From: Mycoplasmopsis gallinacea | GTDB lineage: Bacteria > Bacillota_I > Bacilli_A > Mycoplasmatales > Metamycoplasmataceae | Reading direction: 5' to 3' | Assembly: GCF_012220205.1 (NCBI RefSeq) | Contig: NZ_CP047225.1 | Coordinates: 744,001-808,000 of the forward strand | Length of the DNA: 64,000 nt | Shown: in pieces, positions 21,790 through 32,003 of the stretch | How the letters are laid out: every line of letters starts with the position of its first letter | How positions within the stretch are numbered: position 1 is the first letter of the stretch | The notes under the pieces: model-generated | Seen by the model: the letters and a program-made list of their open reading frames with translations, nothing else | What the model was told of the DNA's origin: nothing | Databases searched by the model: none | Translations under genes and position numbers: made by a program

Positions 21790-22890
21790 ATGAAAATAGG
21801 ACTTTTTGGTGGAAGTTTTAACCCGATTCATAAAGGGCACATTAAAATAGCTCGTTATGCAATGAAAAAGCTAGAATTAGACAAAATGATTTTTATTCCA
21901 ACATCAATTTCACCTTTTAAACAAAAAGGTAAATCAGTTTCGGGTCAAGACAAAATTAACATGATTAATTTAGTGCTAGAACCAGGGATGGAAGTAAGTG
22001 ATTTTGAAGTTAAAAAAGGTGGAGTAAGCTATACTTTTGAAACCATTAGATACTTTAAAAATCTTTATAAAGATGATCAACTTTACTTTTTAATTGGTAG
22101 TGATAATTTACCTAAATTACACAAATGAGAGCATATTGATGAAATTGTTGATACTGTAAATATGGTGGTATTTAAAAGAAGCAAGAAGTTTAACAAACTC
22201 AATGCTAAAAAATACAAATTGCAAATTTTAGATAATCCAATTTTTGAATATTCTTCAACTCAGTACAAAAAAGGATACTTAAATATGGTTGAAGATAGGG
22301 TGCAAACATACATTCAATCTAAAGGTCTTTACGTTGAAGAAATTATTCATAATTCTCTTTCGGCTTTAAGAGCAAAGCACAGCTTATATTGTGCTGATTT
22401 TGCTGCTAATTTAGCTAAAACAATCAATTTAAGTGCTAAAGACGCTTACCTTGCTGGGATTATGCATGATGTTGCTAAAGAATGAAGTGAAGAAGCTTCA
22501 AGAGATTTTATTAATGCTTACGCTCCTGAATATAATGGAATTGCTTCTCATAAGCTTCATCAAATTTGCGGGTATTTGTGAGCTAAAGAATATTATTTAC
22601 TAGAAAATGAAGCTATTTTACACGCTATTAAAGTGCATACTACAATGGATGATGGGACTGAAAATGAACTTTCTAATTTAGATAAAGTGCTTTTTATTGC
22701 AGATAAAATTTGTCATGGAAGAAAAGCTCCTGGAATTCAAAAAATTAGAGAACTTGTGTTTAAAGATTTTGAAGCTGGCTTTAAAGAAGTAGTAAAATTA
22801 ACTTATGATTTTAACATCCAAAAAGGTGTAGTGTTTGATAAGCGAGCTAAACAAATTTATGATAAATACTTAAAAATAGAGGAAAAATAA
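21790..22890 (+). CDS. nadD: Fused nicotinate-nucleotide adenylyltransferase and YqeK HD-domain hydrolase
   Basis: 366 residues, intact through four TGA-Trp codons. Residues 1-185 are NadD: GLFGGSFNPIHKGHIKIA (HxGH nucleotidyl-transfer motif) and EYSSTQYKKG (the iSST-like motif). Residues 190-366 are a YqeK-type HD domain: AKHSLYCADFAANLA, GIMHDVAKEW (HD), HAIKVHTT and LDKVLFIADKI. NadD makes nicotinate adenine dinucleotide; YqeK proteins hydrolyse diadenosine tetraphosphate. The fusion is common in mycoplasmas. It overlaps rluB by one base (TAATG). Confidence 0.92.
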
Positions 22891-23624
22891 TGGGATTTGT
22901 AGAACAAGAAAGATTGCAAAAGATTCTTTCACAAGCAGGGATTGCTTCAAGAAGAGAATCTGAAGAATTAATTAAAAAAGGAAGAGTTGTTGTTAATGGA
23001 AAAGTTGCAAAACTTGGGGATAAAGCAAGTTTTAAAGATGAAATTTTAGTTAATGGAAAACCAATTCAAGAAGAAGAAAAAGTGTACTTTTTACTTAACA
23101 AGCCACCTAAAACAGTGTGCACCCTTAAGGATAATTTTAATCGCACCATCGTTACTGATTTAATTGATACTCCTTATAAAATTTTCCCAGTAGGTCGTCT
23201 TGACTATGATACAACTGGTGTTTTACTTTTGACTAATGATGGGGAAATGGCGAATAAATTAATTCATCCAAAATATCAAATCCCACGTGTTTATAGAGCT
23301 AGATTAAATTCGCCACTAACACCAAAAGAGCTTAAGTATTTAAATACATCTGTCCAAATTAACGGAAAAGAAAGCAAGCAAGACGTGCTTGTTGCTGATA
23401 ATAAAAGCTACTTTGTTATTTTAACCGTAGGAACTTATCACCACGTTAAAGAGCTTTTTAAATTAGTTGATCGAACTGTTTTAAATTTAAAAAGGATTGA
23501 ATTTGCAGGACTTACAATTGAAGGGCTTCCAGTTGGAGCTTATCGAAGGTTAAAATTAAAAGAATTGAAATTTATTCGCACATTATTGGAGAAAAAAGAT
23601 GAAGAATTGAATCAGAAAAAATAA
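22890..23624 (+). CDS. rluB: 23S rRNA pseudouridine synthase, RluB/RsuA family
   Basis: 244 residues. An N-terminal S4 RNA-binding domain (ERLQKILSQAGIASRRESEELIKKGRVVVNG) is followed by the catalytic domain with PVGRLDYDTTGVLLLTNDG, whose GRLD aspartate attacks uridine. LTVGTYHHVKELFK is the typical late motif. The start ATG overlaps the nadD-yqeK stop. Exact target site (RluB or RsuA type) is inferred from length and motif only. Confidence 0.9.
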   Translation: MGFVEQERLQKILSQAGIASRRESEELIKKGRVVVNGKVAKLGDKASFKDEILVNGKPIQEEEKVYFLLNKPPKTVCTLKDNFNRTIVTDLIDTPYKIFPVGRLDYDTTGVLLLTNDGEMANKLIHPKYQIPRVYRARLNSPLTPKELKYLNTSVQINGKESKQDVLVADNKSYFVILTVGTYHHVKELFKLVDRTVLNLKRIEFAGLTIEGLPVGAYRRLKLKELKFIRTLLEKKDEELNQKK

Positions 23625-24637
23625 ACTTTTCTCAGTTTTGACTTCAATAGCAATTTTTGCTCCAGTAGCTATTGCAGCTTCTTGCGGTTCTTTTGAAAAA
23701 AAACTTAGCACAGAAGATAAACAAAGAGAAGCTACTTGAAAAAAAGAGATTGCATCATTAAAAAGTTATTATGAAAACTTTAAAAAATTCTGAGATGATA
23801 AATATGATAATGGCAGCCTAACTTCACCTAAAAATTTTGGTTTTTATTATAAAAATATAATGGAAAAAGTTACTGCTTTATCTAAAGCATTACAAAAAGT
23901 GCATGCAAAAATTAATGATCAAGAATTTGAAGGTAAAGAGCAAATTATTCAAAGGTTTTTTACCGAAACTGACCTAAGCGAAAATGTTATTAAAACTTAT
24001 ATTGATGCTTACAATAGATTCAGTCAAATTAACTCCCATTTTGAAGCTTTAAAAAACCAACGTTCTTTTGAAGGTGCGTCAGGAACAAGTAATAAATATA
24101 GGGAATATTATGACAGAATATTTATTGAAGGTAATTCTGAATTAGTTTTTGACCGTGAATTTGATGATCTTTTCACAGATAAAAGTGTGCAAGATCTTTT
24201 AGATAGCTATAACAGTTTTTGATATGACAAAGAACTTCATAAAATTGATTATGCTGCTCTAGCTGAAAAAATTCAAGTTGATGCTAGTGGCGAAAATAAA
24301 GTTATTGCTCATAAAGAAGCAATTGGAAACATCATTAAAGAATGAGCTACTGTTGTTGCTCAAACTGATTCAGTTGCAAATCAAAAAATTAAAGAGTTTA
24401 TTGGCTATTTAAAAGATTCAGAACTTCAAAATAATGGTGAATTTCATACATTAATTGTAAATATTGAAGATCTTTATAGCCAATTTTTAGAAAGCATAAA
24501 TTTAGTAACAAGTCAATTTGGTAACAAGTATCCATATGAAAAAATCTTAAATAGCTTTAATGAAAATTCAGATTTAGTTAAATTCAATAATAAATTTAAA
24601 GAAATTAAAGGACTTATACCAAAGTTGAAAAAATTAA
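23599..24637 (+). CDS. Putative lipoprotein, helical; end obscured by an A6 run
   Basis: Begins MKNWIRKNKLFSVLTSIAIFAPVAIAASC, a lipoprotein signal with lipobox AASC, inside the rluB end. The mature part is helical and charged, with no recognised domain, and several TGA codons read as Trp. As written, the frame has no stop and runs straight into the M42 peptidase gene. Removing one A from the run at 24628-24633 would end it at TAA 24635-24637, inside the peptidase's ribosome binding site (TAAGGAGA), the usual arrangement. I therefore read the apparent fusion as a one-base insertion. Function unknown. Confidence 0.65.
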
Positions 24638-24645
24638 GGAGAATC

Positions 24646-25727
24646 ATGCAACAAGAATTTAAAAATCGTTTAATTAAGTACTTAGAAATTTATGGAATGA
24701 GCCGTTATGAAGAACCTGTAGTTGATGAAATTAAAAAAGAACTTGGTTCATTAAATTATGAAATTTCAAGAGATAAAATGGGTTCACTTATTTTCCATAA
24801 ACCATCAAAAAATCCTAATGCGCCTAAAGTTATGATTGCTGCACATATGGATGAAGTTGGTTATTTAGTAAGAATGATTGATGATAAAGGACAATTACTC
24901 CTTACACCAGTTGGTGGAATTTGACCTACAGTAGTAGTTGGCACTAAAGCCACTTTAATTAATAATGCTGGTGAAAAATTTGATGGTGTATTTGGACATA
25001 CATCAATTCACATTATGGAAGCTGAAAAAAGTATCAAAAGCAATTACAAATAAAGAAATTTACGCAGATTTTGGGTTTAAAAATAAACAAGATGCTTTAG
25101 ATAACGGTGTTGAAATTGGTGATAGAGTGTACCTTTCAGGAGAAACAATTCATTTTAAGGATCCTAATTTAGTAGGTGGAAAATCAATGGATAACCGTGC
25201 TGGAGTGACTGTTTTAGAATTTATTGCTAAAGAAATGGCAAACAAAGAATTAGATGTGAATTTATATTTAGTATGAACAGTGCAAGAAGAAGTAGGAACC
25301 AGAGGTGCTAAAAACATCCGTAAGCGTGGTAAATCCCGATGTAGCTATTGCTTTAGATACAACTTCAAGCCACGATACCATTGGAACTATTCCAGGTACA
25401 ACTGCTTTATTTAAAGGAGCTGCTTTAAGAGTGCATGATGGTGGAACTATGATGGATCCAAAGTTAGTTAATTTCTTTGTAAATACATCTAAAAAATACA
25501 ACATTGATGCTTATAAATTTGTAGCAGCTGGTGGTGGAACTGACGCAGCACAGCTTCAATATTCAAAAGGTGGAGCAGCAACTATTACAATTTCACTTCC
25601 TCAAAGATATCTTCACAGCCCAATTGGAGTATGTGCAATTAGTGATTTACTTGCAGCTAAAGATTTACTTGTTAAATTTTTAGAAGATTTCAATACTTCA
25701 GAATATGATAAAATTAAATACAATTAA
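24646..25727 (+). CDS. M42-family aminopeptidase (glutamyl/deblocking type), two frameshifts
   Basis: Cytosolic metallo-aminopeptidase. Motifs: MIAAHMDEVGYLVRMI (metal His and Asp), GGKSMDNRAGVTVLEFI (bridging Asp), VQEEVGTRGA (catalytic Glu-Glu), AIALDTTSSHD (metal Asp) and SLPQRYLHSPIG (last metal His). Start ATG 24646 follows AAGGAGAATC. Two single-A insertions break it: A6 near 25024-25029 (should read EAEKVSKAITNKE) and A5 near 25310 (should read GAKTSVSVVNPD). Removing both gives about 360 residues, the family length. All metal ligands are retained. Confidence 0.87.
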
Positions 25728-25792
25728 AAATAGATAGTTTTTTGTTTTAATAAATTACTTCAATTTAATATTAAAATTTTAAGGAGGTCGCA

Positions 25793-26036
25793 ATGATTGA
25801 AATGTCAACATCAAGTTTTGTGCTTATGATTGTTTTTGTAATCATCGGGGTTGCGGTTGCTGCAGGTTTATTAACATTTTTCCTTGTGCGTAGAATGTTC
25901 CAAAAGCAACTTAAAGAAAACCCACCTATTTCAGAAAAAATGATTCGTGTAATGTTCCAACAAATGGGGACGTAAAGCAAGCGAAAGCCAAATTAGACAA
26001 GTTATGCGTTCAATGCAAATGCAAAAGATTAATTAA
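25793..26036 (+). CDS. UPF0154/YneF-family membrane protein, frameshifted at about 25968
   Basis: A short protein with one N-terminal membrane segment (SFVLMIVFVIIGVAVAAGLLTFFLVRR) and a conserved cytosolic tail KQLKENPPISEKMIRVMFQQMG-RKASESQIRQVMRSM, characteristic of UPF0154. Four G at about 25966-25969 break the frame after MG; three would restore it to TAA 26036 (about 80 residues). AAGGAGGT precedes the ATG. Function is unknown across the family. Confidence 0.85.
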
Positions 26037-26060
26037 AGCACAGTAAATTGTGCTTTTTAC
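26035..26060 (+). terminator. Terminator after the UPF0154 gene
   Basis: AAAGCACA-GTAAAT-TGTGCTTT followed by T residues. Confidence 0.8.
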
Positions 26061-26078
26061 TTTTAATAAAGGAAAATT

Positions 26079-27718
26079 ATGAAATTAAGAGAAAGATGAC
26101 GTTTATGAAAAAACAGAACAAAAATTGGTTCTTTTTTCAATAAATGCAATTTTTTGTGGATCAAGCACGTCAAAAACAAGAAAAATCTTAAATTCCTTTT
26201 TCTTGTCTATATAGCAATTGTCGTCATTTCGAGTTTGCTTTTATGAAGTCCTTGAACACAAAATTTAAGCCCATCTTCTGGAAATACAGCAATTAGCTAC
26301 ATTGATGCTATTTTTACAACAAGTAGCGCCTTTAGTGATACTGGGCTTGTTGTTAAAGATACTTACAAGCATTGAAATATCTTTGGGCAAGCTATTATTG
26401 CAATTTTAATTTTTGCAGGTGGGGTAGGTATTTTTGCTCTAAAAATTTTCATTTTTAACTGAATTTTTAGGCGTAAAAATATTCAATTTTAGAAATGAAG
26501 CTCCTTCAAAGTGAAAGAGGGGGAACAGATTCAGCTAAAGTTGGCAAATTAGTTATTTCTGCAGTTAAATTCTTAGTTTTAACCATTATTTTATTTGGTT
26601 TTATTTTAAGCATTTACTTTTACTTTACAGATATTAATACAACTAGCGGAATTAAGAATATTTAGCTAAAAATGGTGAAATTGACGCTAATGGAGTTTGA
26701 CTTAATTCGCCAAAAGGAGATTGAGCTAAAGCTTTTAGATTTGGATTTTTCCACACTATTAGCGCTATTAATAATGCTGGTTTTGACATTATGTCTGGCT
26801 TTTCGCTAATGCCTTATTACACAGATTATTTTGTGCAAATTTGCTTTATTACACTTTTTATCATTGGTGGTTTAGGTTATCCAGTTTTATTTGATTTAAA
26901 AGGGTATTTTTCACACAAAATTAAGCGTAAAAAATCAAGATATCATTTTACTTTATTTACTAAATTATCTCTTAGCGTATACTTTTTAGTCTTTTTATTT
27001 GGACTTGCAACTAGCTTAGGATTTGAACTTACTTCTACTAATATTGAAAGTATGTGAAATAAGCTTGATTCTAGCGGCCAAAATTATTTTTATGGAAATG
27101 TATTTAACCGTTTATTTGGAATTTTCTTCACTAGCTTTTCAACTCGTAGTGCTGGATTTTTCACAGTTCATCTTAAAGACTTTTCACTTGGTTCAACAAT
27201 CACTTTTATGATTATGATGTTCATTGGTGCTTCGCCAGCATCAACAGGTGGTGGAGTAAGAACTACTACAATCGGTGTGTTTTTAATGTCAATTTTCAAT
27301 ATGGTTGTAGATAAACCAAGAGTTAGAATTTTCAAAAGAGCTATTAAAAAGATACAGTTGATATGTCAAGTAAAGTGCTTGGAATTGCCTTTATCATTGT
27401 AATTGTAGCCTGCTTTATTTGCTTTAGTTCATTTAGCGATTATGGTGGTAAAATCATTACATCAGCTTCGCAAGCTGATGTATCTAAAGTTCCTGTTTAT
27501 GGAACTGAACATATTCTTTTGAAGTAGCTAGTGCCTTTGGAACTACTGGTTTAAGTAGCGGAATTACAGCAAGTTTAAATACAGCTTCCAAAATAACCAT
27601 TTTAATTGTGATGTTTATTGGTCAATTTGGAATTTCTTCAACTTTATTAGTGTGAAAAAGAAAACGCAATAACCATCGAAGTTATGAATATGCTGAAGAT
27701 GATGTTGCAATTGGATAG
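26079..27718 (+). pseudogene. ktrB: KtrB/TrkH-type potassium transporter subunit, at least four frameshifts
   Basis: Across frames the sequence gives a complete Trk/Ktr channel subunit: pore-like segments AIFTTSSAFSDTGLVV, HTISAINNAGFDIMSGF, FTSFSTRSAGFFTV and ASAFGTTGLSSGIT, plus ERGGTDSAKVGKLVISAV and GASPASTGGGVRTTT. It conducts K+ (or Na+-linked K+) into the cell together with KtrA. The frame breaks near 26482, 26660, 27352 and 27520, each needing one added base, mostly in T or A runs. With all four restored the protein would be about 547 residues. It is real decay or a cluster of base-calling errors; retention of all pore motifs favours the latter. Confidence 0.8.
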
Positions 27719-27726
27719 GAGAAAAA

Positions 27727-28398
27727 ATGAAATTAAATATTCTAACGATATCTGTGTTATTGGGACAGGTCGTTTTGGTTCAGCTGTTATTGAACAACTT
27801 TTAAAAATGAACAAAAACATTTTACTTATCGACCGTGAAGAGGAAAAATGTTAAAACTTATAATAGCGAAGTTGATCACATCATCATTGCTGATGCAACT
27901 GATACTAGAGCTTTAAAAGGAGCTGGTGTTGACCAAGTTGAAACCGTGGTTGTTGCTGTTTCAGATAATATTGAAATTATTGCTGCTTTGAAAGAGCTTA
28001 GAGTAAAAAACATCATTGCTAGATCAAAAAGCAGAAACCACGCAAGGGTTCTTAAACAAATTGGTGTAAATATTATTGTTAGTCCTGAACATGAAGCAGG
28101 AGTAAGAACAGCACTTATTGCTGCTAATACCAATTTTATTAAATATAGCCAAAACTTACAAGAAATTGGAAATAACTTCGTCTTTGGAACCACATCATTA
28201 CATAATCCAGATTTATTTAACAAAAAGCTTTCTCAACTTAATTTCAATGAAAGAGAAATTACCGCAATTCTTGTAAAAAGAAACTCTACCCCAATGCGTC
28301 CAACCGGAGATTTAGAGCTTTTTGAAAATGACCAAATCACTATTGTAGGTCAAGTTGATAATGTTACCGAAGCTTTTGAATGATTTAACGAAAAATAA
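27727..28398 (+). CDS. ktrA: KtrA/TrkA-type potassium uptake regulator (RCK), two frameshifts
   Basis: RCK protein that gates KtrB: Rossmann motif DICVIGTGRFGSAVIEQL, acidic strand end LLIDREEE, then ATDTRALKGAGVDQVETVVVAV and a C-terminal TrkA-C domain (EREITAILVKRNSTPMRPTGDLELFENDQITIVG). One A is missing just after the ATG (ATGAAATTAAA should have four A), and one A is extra near 27846 (EEE-NVKTYNSEVD). With both corrected it is about 223 residues, the family length. It follows ktrB after 8 bases. Confidence 0.85.
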
Positions 28399-28403
28399 TA
28401 TTT

Positions 28404-28429
28404 GCAAGCCTATTAAGGCTTGCTTTTTA
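28404..28429 (+). terminator. Terminator after ktrA
   Basis: GCAAGCCT-ATTA-AGGCTTGC followed by T5. Confidence 0.85.
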
Positions 28430-28433
28430 TATA

Positions 28434-28463
28434 GAAAAGCACCTAAGGAAGATTCCTTAAGTG
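28434..28463 (-). terminator. Terminator of the minus-strand membrane protein gene
   Basis: On the minus strand GCACTTAAGGAA-TC-TTCCTTAGGTGC is followed by TTTTCT; one C-A mismatch. Confidence 0.75.
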
Positions 28464-28486
28464 CCATATTATCGATAAATATAAAT

Positions 28487-29548
28487 TTATAAGTATAATG
28501 AAAAGTGTAAAAATGCAATTAAGTAATAAAAGCTAAATGAATCTGAATAAATATCTTTAACAATTGCTTTAAAAACTTTTTCTGATTTAACTGAGAAAGC
28601 AAAATCTAAATTCATAAATCCTTTTTCACCAATATTTGAAAACATTACATATTCACGGCTTGCTATTGATGAAATAGAAGGCTCTGGGAATTTAACATTT
28701 TTTCTTTCTTTATCGTATCAAGCAACGCTAGTTTCCATTGCTAAAGGAGTATACATTTGTCTAATTTTTAATTCATTATTAGTTGTTAATTTGAAAATTT
28801 TATTGAATCTATCATTTTCAAGTTTAACTTTATTTCCTAATGGATTGTTTCCACGGAATAAAGTGAAGTTAAATTGTCTGTCCTTTAAAATTGATGTATC
28901 TACTTTTATATATGAATTTCATCTATTGCGTTCTCTTTGATTTTTTCCGCTTCCTTCAACTCAACGGTAAAGCACATTTTGAGTAACGACCATATATTTA
29001 TTGTGAAGTAAAAGTTTTCTAGGTGGTGTAATGTCAATAATTTTTGCATCACTAGGAATTGAAACATTGTGGTAATACATTTCTTCTTTAGTAATTTCTA
29101 AATTAGTATCTACACCTTGACTATTTAATGCGCCGATTTCTTCTCTTGTTAAATAGTTAAAATCATCTCCGAAAATTTGAAAGCTTTTATTATAAATAAA
29201 ATCTTCATTTAAGCTTCTAAGAATTGAATTTTTAATAGTGTCTTTATTTTTCTTGTAAATTCAAAAGAAAATAGCTGCTATAGCTATGGAAGCAATCAGT
29301 CCAATTAATGAAATTATTAAAACAACTCTTCCAAAAGTGGTTTTATTAAGTGCAAAAACCGCAAGATAATATTAAAAATAAAAATCCAGTAATAACAGCA
29401 ATAATCCCGATTATTCTTCCTTTTCTTGCTTTTGCAACCTCAGGTCCTTTATACGCTTTTCAACATTTTCTTTGATAAAAGGCATCATTTCTTCTTTGAA
29501 TTTTGTGAAAAATTCATTGCTAGACATTGGGTCTTTTATGATTCTCAT
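28487..29548 (-). CDS. Two-segment membrane protein, DUF3137-like, two frameshifts
   Basis: Starts MRIIKDPMSSNEFFTKFKEEMMPFIKENVEK. After a one-base gap it continues AYKGPEVAKARKGRIIGIIAVITGFLFL (first membrane segment), then, after a second slip near 29360, VFALNKTTFGRVVLIISLIGLIASIAIAAIFFW (second segment) and a long C-terminal domain (FQIFGDDFNY, PSDAKIIDITPPRKLLLHNKYMVVTQNVLYRW, VKLENDRFNKIFKLTTNNELKIRQMYTPLAME). The layout of two membrane segments plus a beta-rich domain resembles DUF3137 proteins common in mycoplasmas. Restored length is about 353 residues. The family call is from memory of the layout. Confidence 0.6.
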
Positions 29549-29710
29549 ATTTCTCCTTTTTAGTAGCTTTTAGGAACGAAATTAAATTATTTAATTTCCC
29601 CATAAAGTCATATTTATATTATAATATAAACTGTATTTAAACTTTTTAATATGTACCAATGTTTATTTTCAAATTAATAATTATTAACTTAAATTTTTAT
29701 AGGAGTATTT

Positions 29711-31642
29711 ATGGAAGCAACTAGAATAATTCCGTTAGGTGGTGTTGAAGAAATCGGTAAATCGACTCTGATTGTTGAACACAAAAACCACATTTTTTTA
29801 ATTGATGCAGGTATTAAATTTGCAGATACTTATAACACAGGAGTTAAGGGAATTATCCCTAATTATGAGTATTTAAATGGTAAAGGTAAAAAGATAGAAG
29901 GTCTTTTTATCACTCATGGTCACGAAGATCATATTGGTGGAGTTGTTTATTTAGTTAAACAAACAAAAATTAAGAAAATTTTTGCTCCTAGAATTGCTAT
30001 TCAGTATTTAAAATTAAAATTTGAAGAGCATGGAATTACACGTCCTATCGAATTTATCGAGATGCAAAAAGCTGATGTTTATCATTTTGCTAATAATGAA
30101 TGTAAAGTGGATTTTTGAACCGCGCAGCACTCAATTCCAGATGCGTTCGGAATTAGAGTTACTACTCCAAATGGTTCAATTATGTGTACTGGTGATTTTA
30201 GATTTGACTATACCCCAATTGGAAATTTAACTGACTTTGCTAGACTTGACCAAATTGGAAAAGAAGGGTTAACCGCTCTTTTAAGTGATTCAACTAATGC
30301 AATGCGTCCTAAACATTCGCCAAGCGAAAGTGACATACTAACTGATATTGAAGCTCATATGCTTAATGCTAAAAAGAAAATCATTATCACAACTTTTGCA
30401 TCTAACTTAACTAGGGTAAAAGTTATTATTGACCTTGCTGTAAAGCTTAAAAAGAAAGTTATTTGTTTTGGACGTTCAATGATTCAAGGGATTAAAATTG
30501 GTCGTAAATTAGGTTATATCAATGTTCCTGATGGTGTTATTATTGATAAAAAACAACTTCCAAATACTAAACCTTCTGATTTAGTGATTTTAACAACTGG
30601 TTCTCAAGGTGAACAACTTGCAGCATTATCAAGAATGAGTTATGGAAAACATGCTTCAATTAATATTGAAAAAGGTGATGTTGTTATTTTCTCTTCAAGT
30701 CCAATTCCAGGGAATAGAATGATCATTGAACTTCTTGTAAACCGTTTATATAAACTTGGAGCTATCATCAAAGAAAATGGTGTTGATGGATATTTACATA
30801 CTTCAGGGCACGCTTACCGTTATGAGCATGATAAAATTTTCCAATTAACTAAGCCTAAATACTTCCTTCCTTATCATGGAGAATTTAGAATGTCTGTAGC
30901 ACATGGAAATACAGCTATTGAAAATGGTGTTAAAAAAGAAAATGTAATTATTATCCGTAAGGGTGTAGTTTACAATATGCTTAAAGGTGAAATTTTTCCA
31001 ACTGATGAAAAAGTTGATTTTGGGCCAGTGTATATTGACGGAAATACCGTTTTATCTCTTTCAAGTGATACTTTAAAACAAAGAATTCAACTTAAAGATA
31101 GTGGTTTTGTGAATATTGTTTTTGTAATTGATGCAAAAACAAACTCAATTGTAACTCGTCCACAAATTATCACTAGAGGAGCTTTCTTTGTCAAAACTTC
31201 AAAAGAACTTGTTGAAGAAAGTAAACGTGTAGCACATGGTGCTGTGCTTTATCACATTAAAAATAATAAGAATTGAACTATTGCTGAACTTGAAAAAATT
31301 GTTATTGAGCGTTTAAGCACTCTTTATTACAAAGAAAAACGTAGAGATCCAATTATCATCCCTACCTTTATCTTAACTAATGAAAAACCTGATAATGTAG
31401 TTGGTAAAACCAAAATTAATTTTACTAACTCAAGAACCTTTGTTGCTGAGTCAGAAAATGAAGAAGAGCAAAATAATCAAGCAAATCGAAACAATAAAGA
31501 TAAAAAGAAAAATAAGCCAAAGCAAAACAAACGTAAAACTAATTTAAAAGGTCAAAAAGAACTACTTAATGAAGTTAAAAAATCAATCTTTGGAGATATC
31601 GAAGTTGATCAACTTGATATTGATGAAGAAGACGAAAAATAA
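29711..31642 (+). CDS. rnjA: Ribonuclease J
   Basis: 643 residues, intact, two TGA-Trp codons. The metallo-beta-lactamase core has ITHGHEDHIGG (zinc motif), then WTAQHSIPDAFG, CTGDFRFDYTP and DSTNAMRPKHSPSE. The beta-CASP part contains ATFASN-like TTFASNLTRVK, LTTGSQGEQLAALSRM and YLHTSGHAY, with LPYHGEFRM near the end. It degrades and matures RNA as both exo- and endonuclease. After about residue 560 comes a charged, low-complexity linker (NEEEQNNQANRNNKDKKKNKPKQNKRK), longer than in Bacillus RNase J, and a short acidic tail. The last 111 codons are duplicated at 35934. Confidence 0.94.
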
Positions 31643-31744
31643 AAACATACCTTTTTAAAGTGCCATAATTTTTGCACTAAAGGTATGTTTTTTATCTAAA
31701 AAGAATTTCTTATGAATAAAAATTATGATGATATTTATATTTTT
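31311..31744. repeat. Left copy (434 bp) of the rnjA-end/tsaC-start duplication
   Basis: Contains the last codons of rnjA, its terminator and the first 11 codons of tsaC (MNKNYDDIYIF at 31712-31744, cut off there). The right copy is 35934-36362. The copies differ at scattered bases and by a net 5-base gap in the lysine-rich linker, so the duplication is older than that around IS copy A. Confidence 0.88.
31643..31693 (+). terminator. Terminator after rnjA (copy 1)
   Basis: AAACATACCTTTT pairs with AAAGGTATGTTT and encloses a second small stem (AGTGC/GCACT); T run follows. Copy 2 is near 36262-36311. Confidence 0.85.
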
Positions 31745-31811
31745 CATAAGTTTGACACTTTGGCATTTTTTCATACTTTTTGAATTTCTTAATATATGTA
31801 ATATATTAAGA
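31745..31811 (+). mobile_element. Remnant of an IS1634-like left end
   Basis: CATAAGTTTGACACTTTGG followed by CTTTTTGAATTTCTTAATATAT resembles the first 67 bases of the intact IS copies (CCTAACTTTGACACTTTGG...). It abuts exactly the end of the duplicated segment. No transposase or right end follows; the element was deleted or replaced. Confidence 0.7.
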
Positions 31812-31847
31812 AAACTAGATTGTAATTTGCATTGCAACGCGGGAGGT

Positions 31848-31903
31848 CAAAAACACAAGAAAAAAGGCATGACTACACGCCACGCTTTTTTCTTGTGTTT
31901 TTG
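31848..31903. repeat. Perfect 19-bp inverted repeat with 18-base loop
   Basis: CAAAAACACAAGAAAAAAG at 31848-31866 is exactly complementary to 31885-31903. The stretch 31812-32003 has no gene. A second hairpin (AATTCTAGG...CCTAGAATT, about 31968-31993) lies between it and the HNH gene end and may terminate that gene. Confidence 0.75.
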
Positions 31904-32003
31904 TTTCCTTTAAATTTATTAAAATTTTTTTGTGGTGTTTTTGTTGCACTGGAGATTACACTCAAGCAATTCTAGGCTTGAAACCTAGAATTTTTAAATG
32001 ATT

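Noticed and set aside
24646-25727. A genuine secreted lipoprotein-M42 peptidase fusion
   Set aside because: The peptidase has its own strong ribosome site and ATG, and the same gene has two further A-run insertions, which points to sequence error.
27876-28223. 115-residue open frame on the minus strand
   Set aside because: Antisense of the ktrA RCK domain.
31745-31811. A full third IS1634 copy
   Set aside because: Only the left 67 bases are recognisable; there is no transposase or right inverted repeat before the IS30 element.
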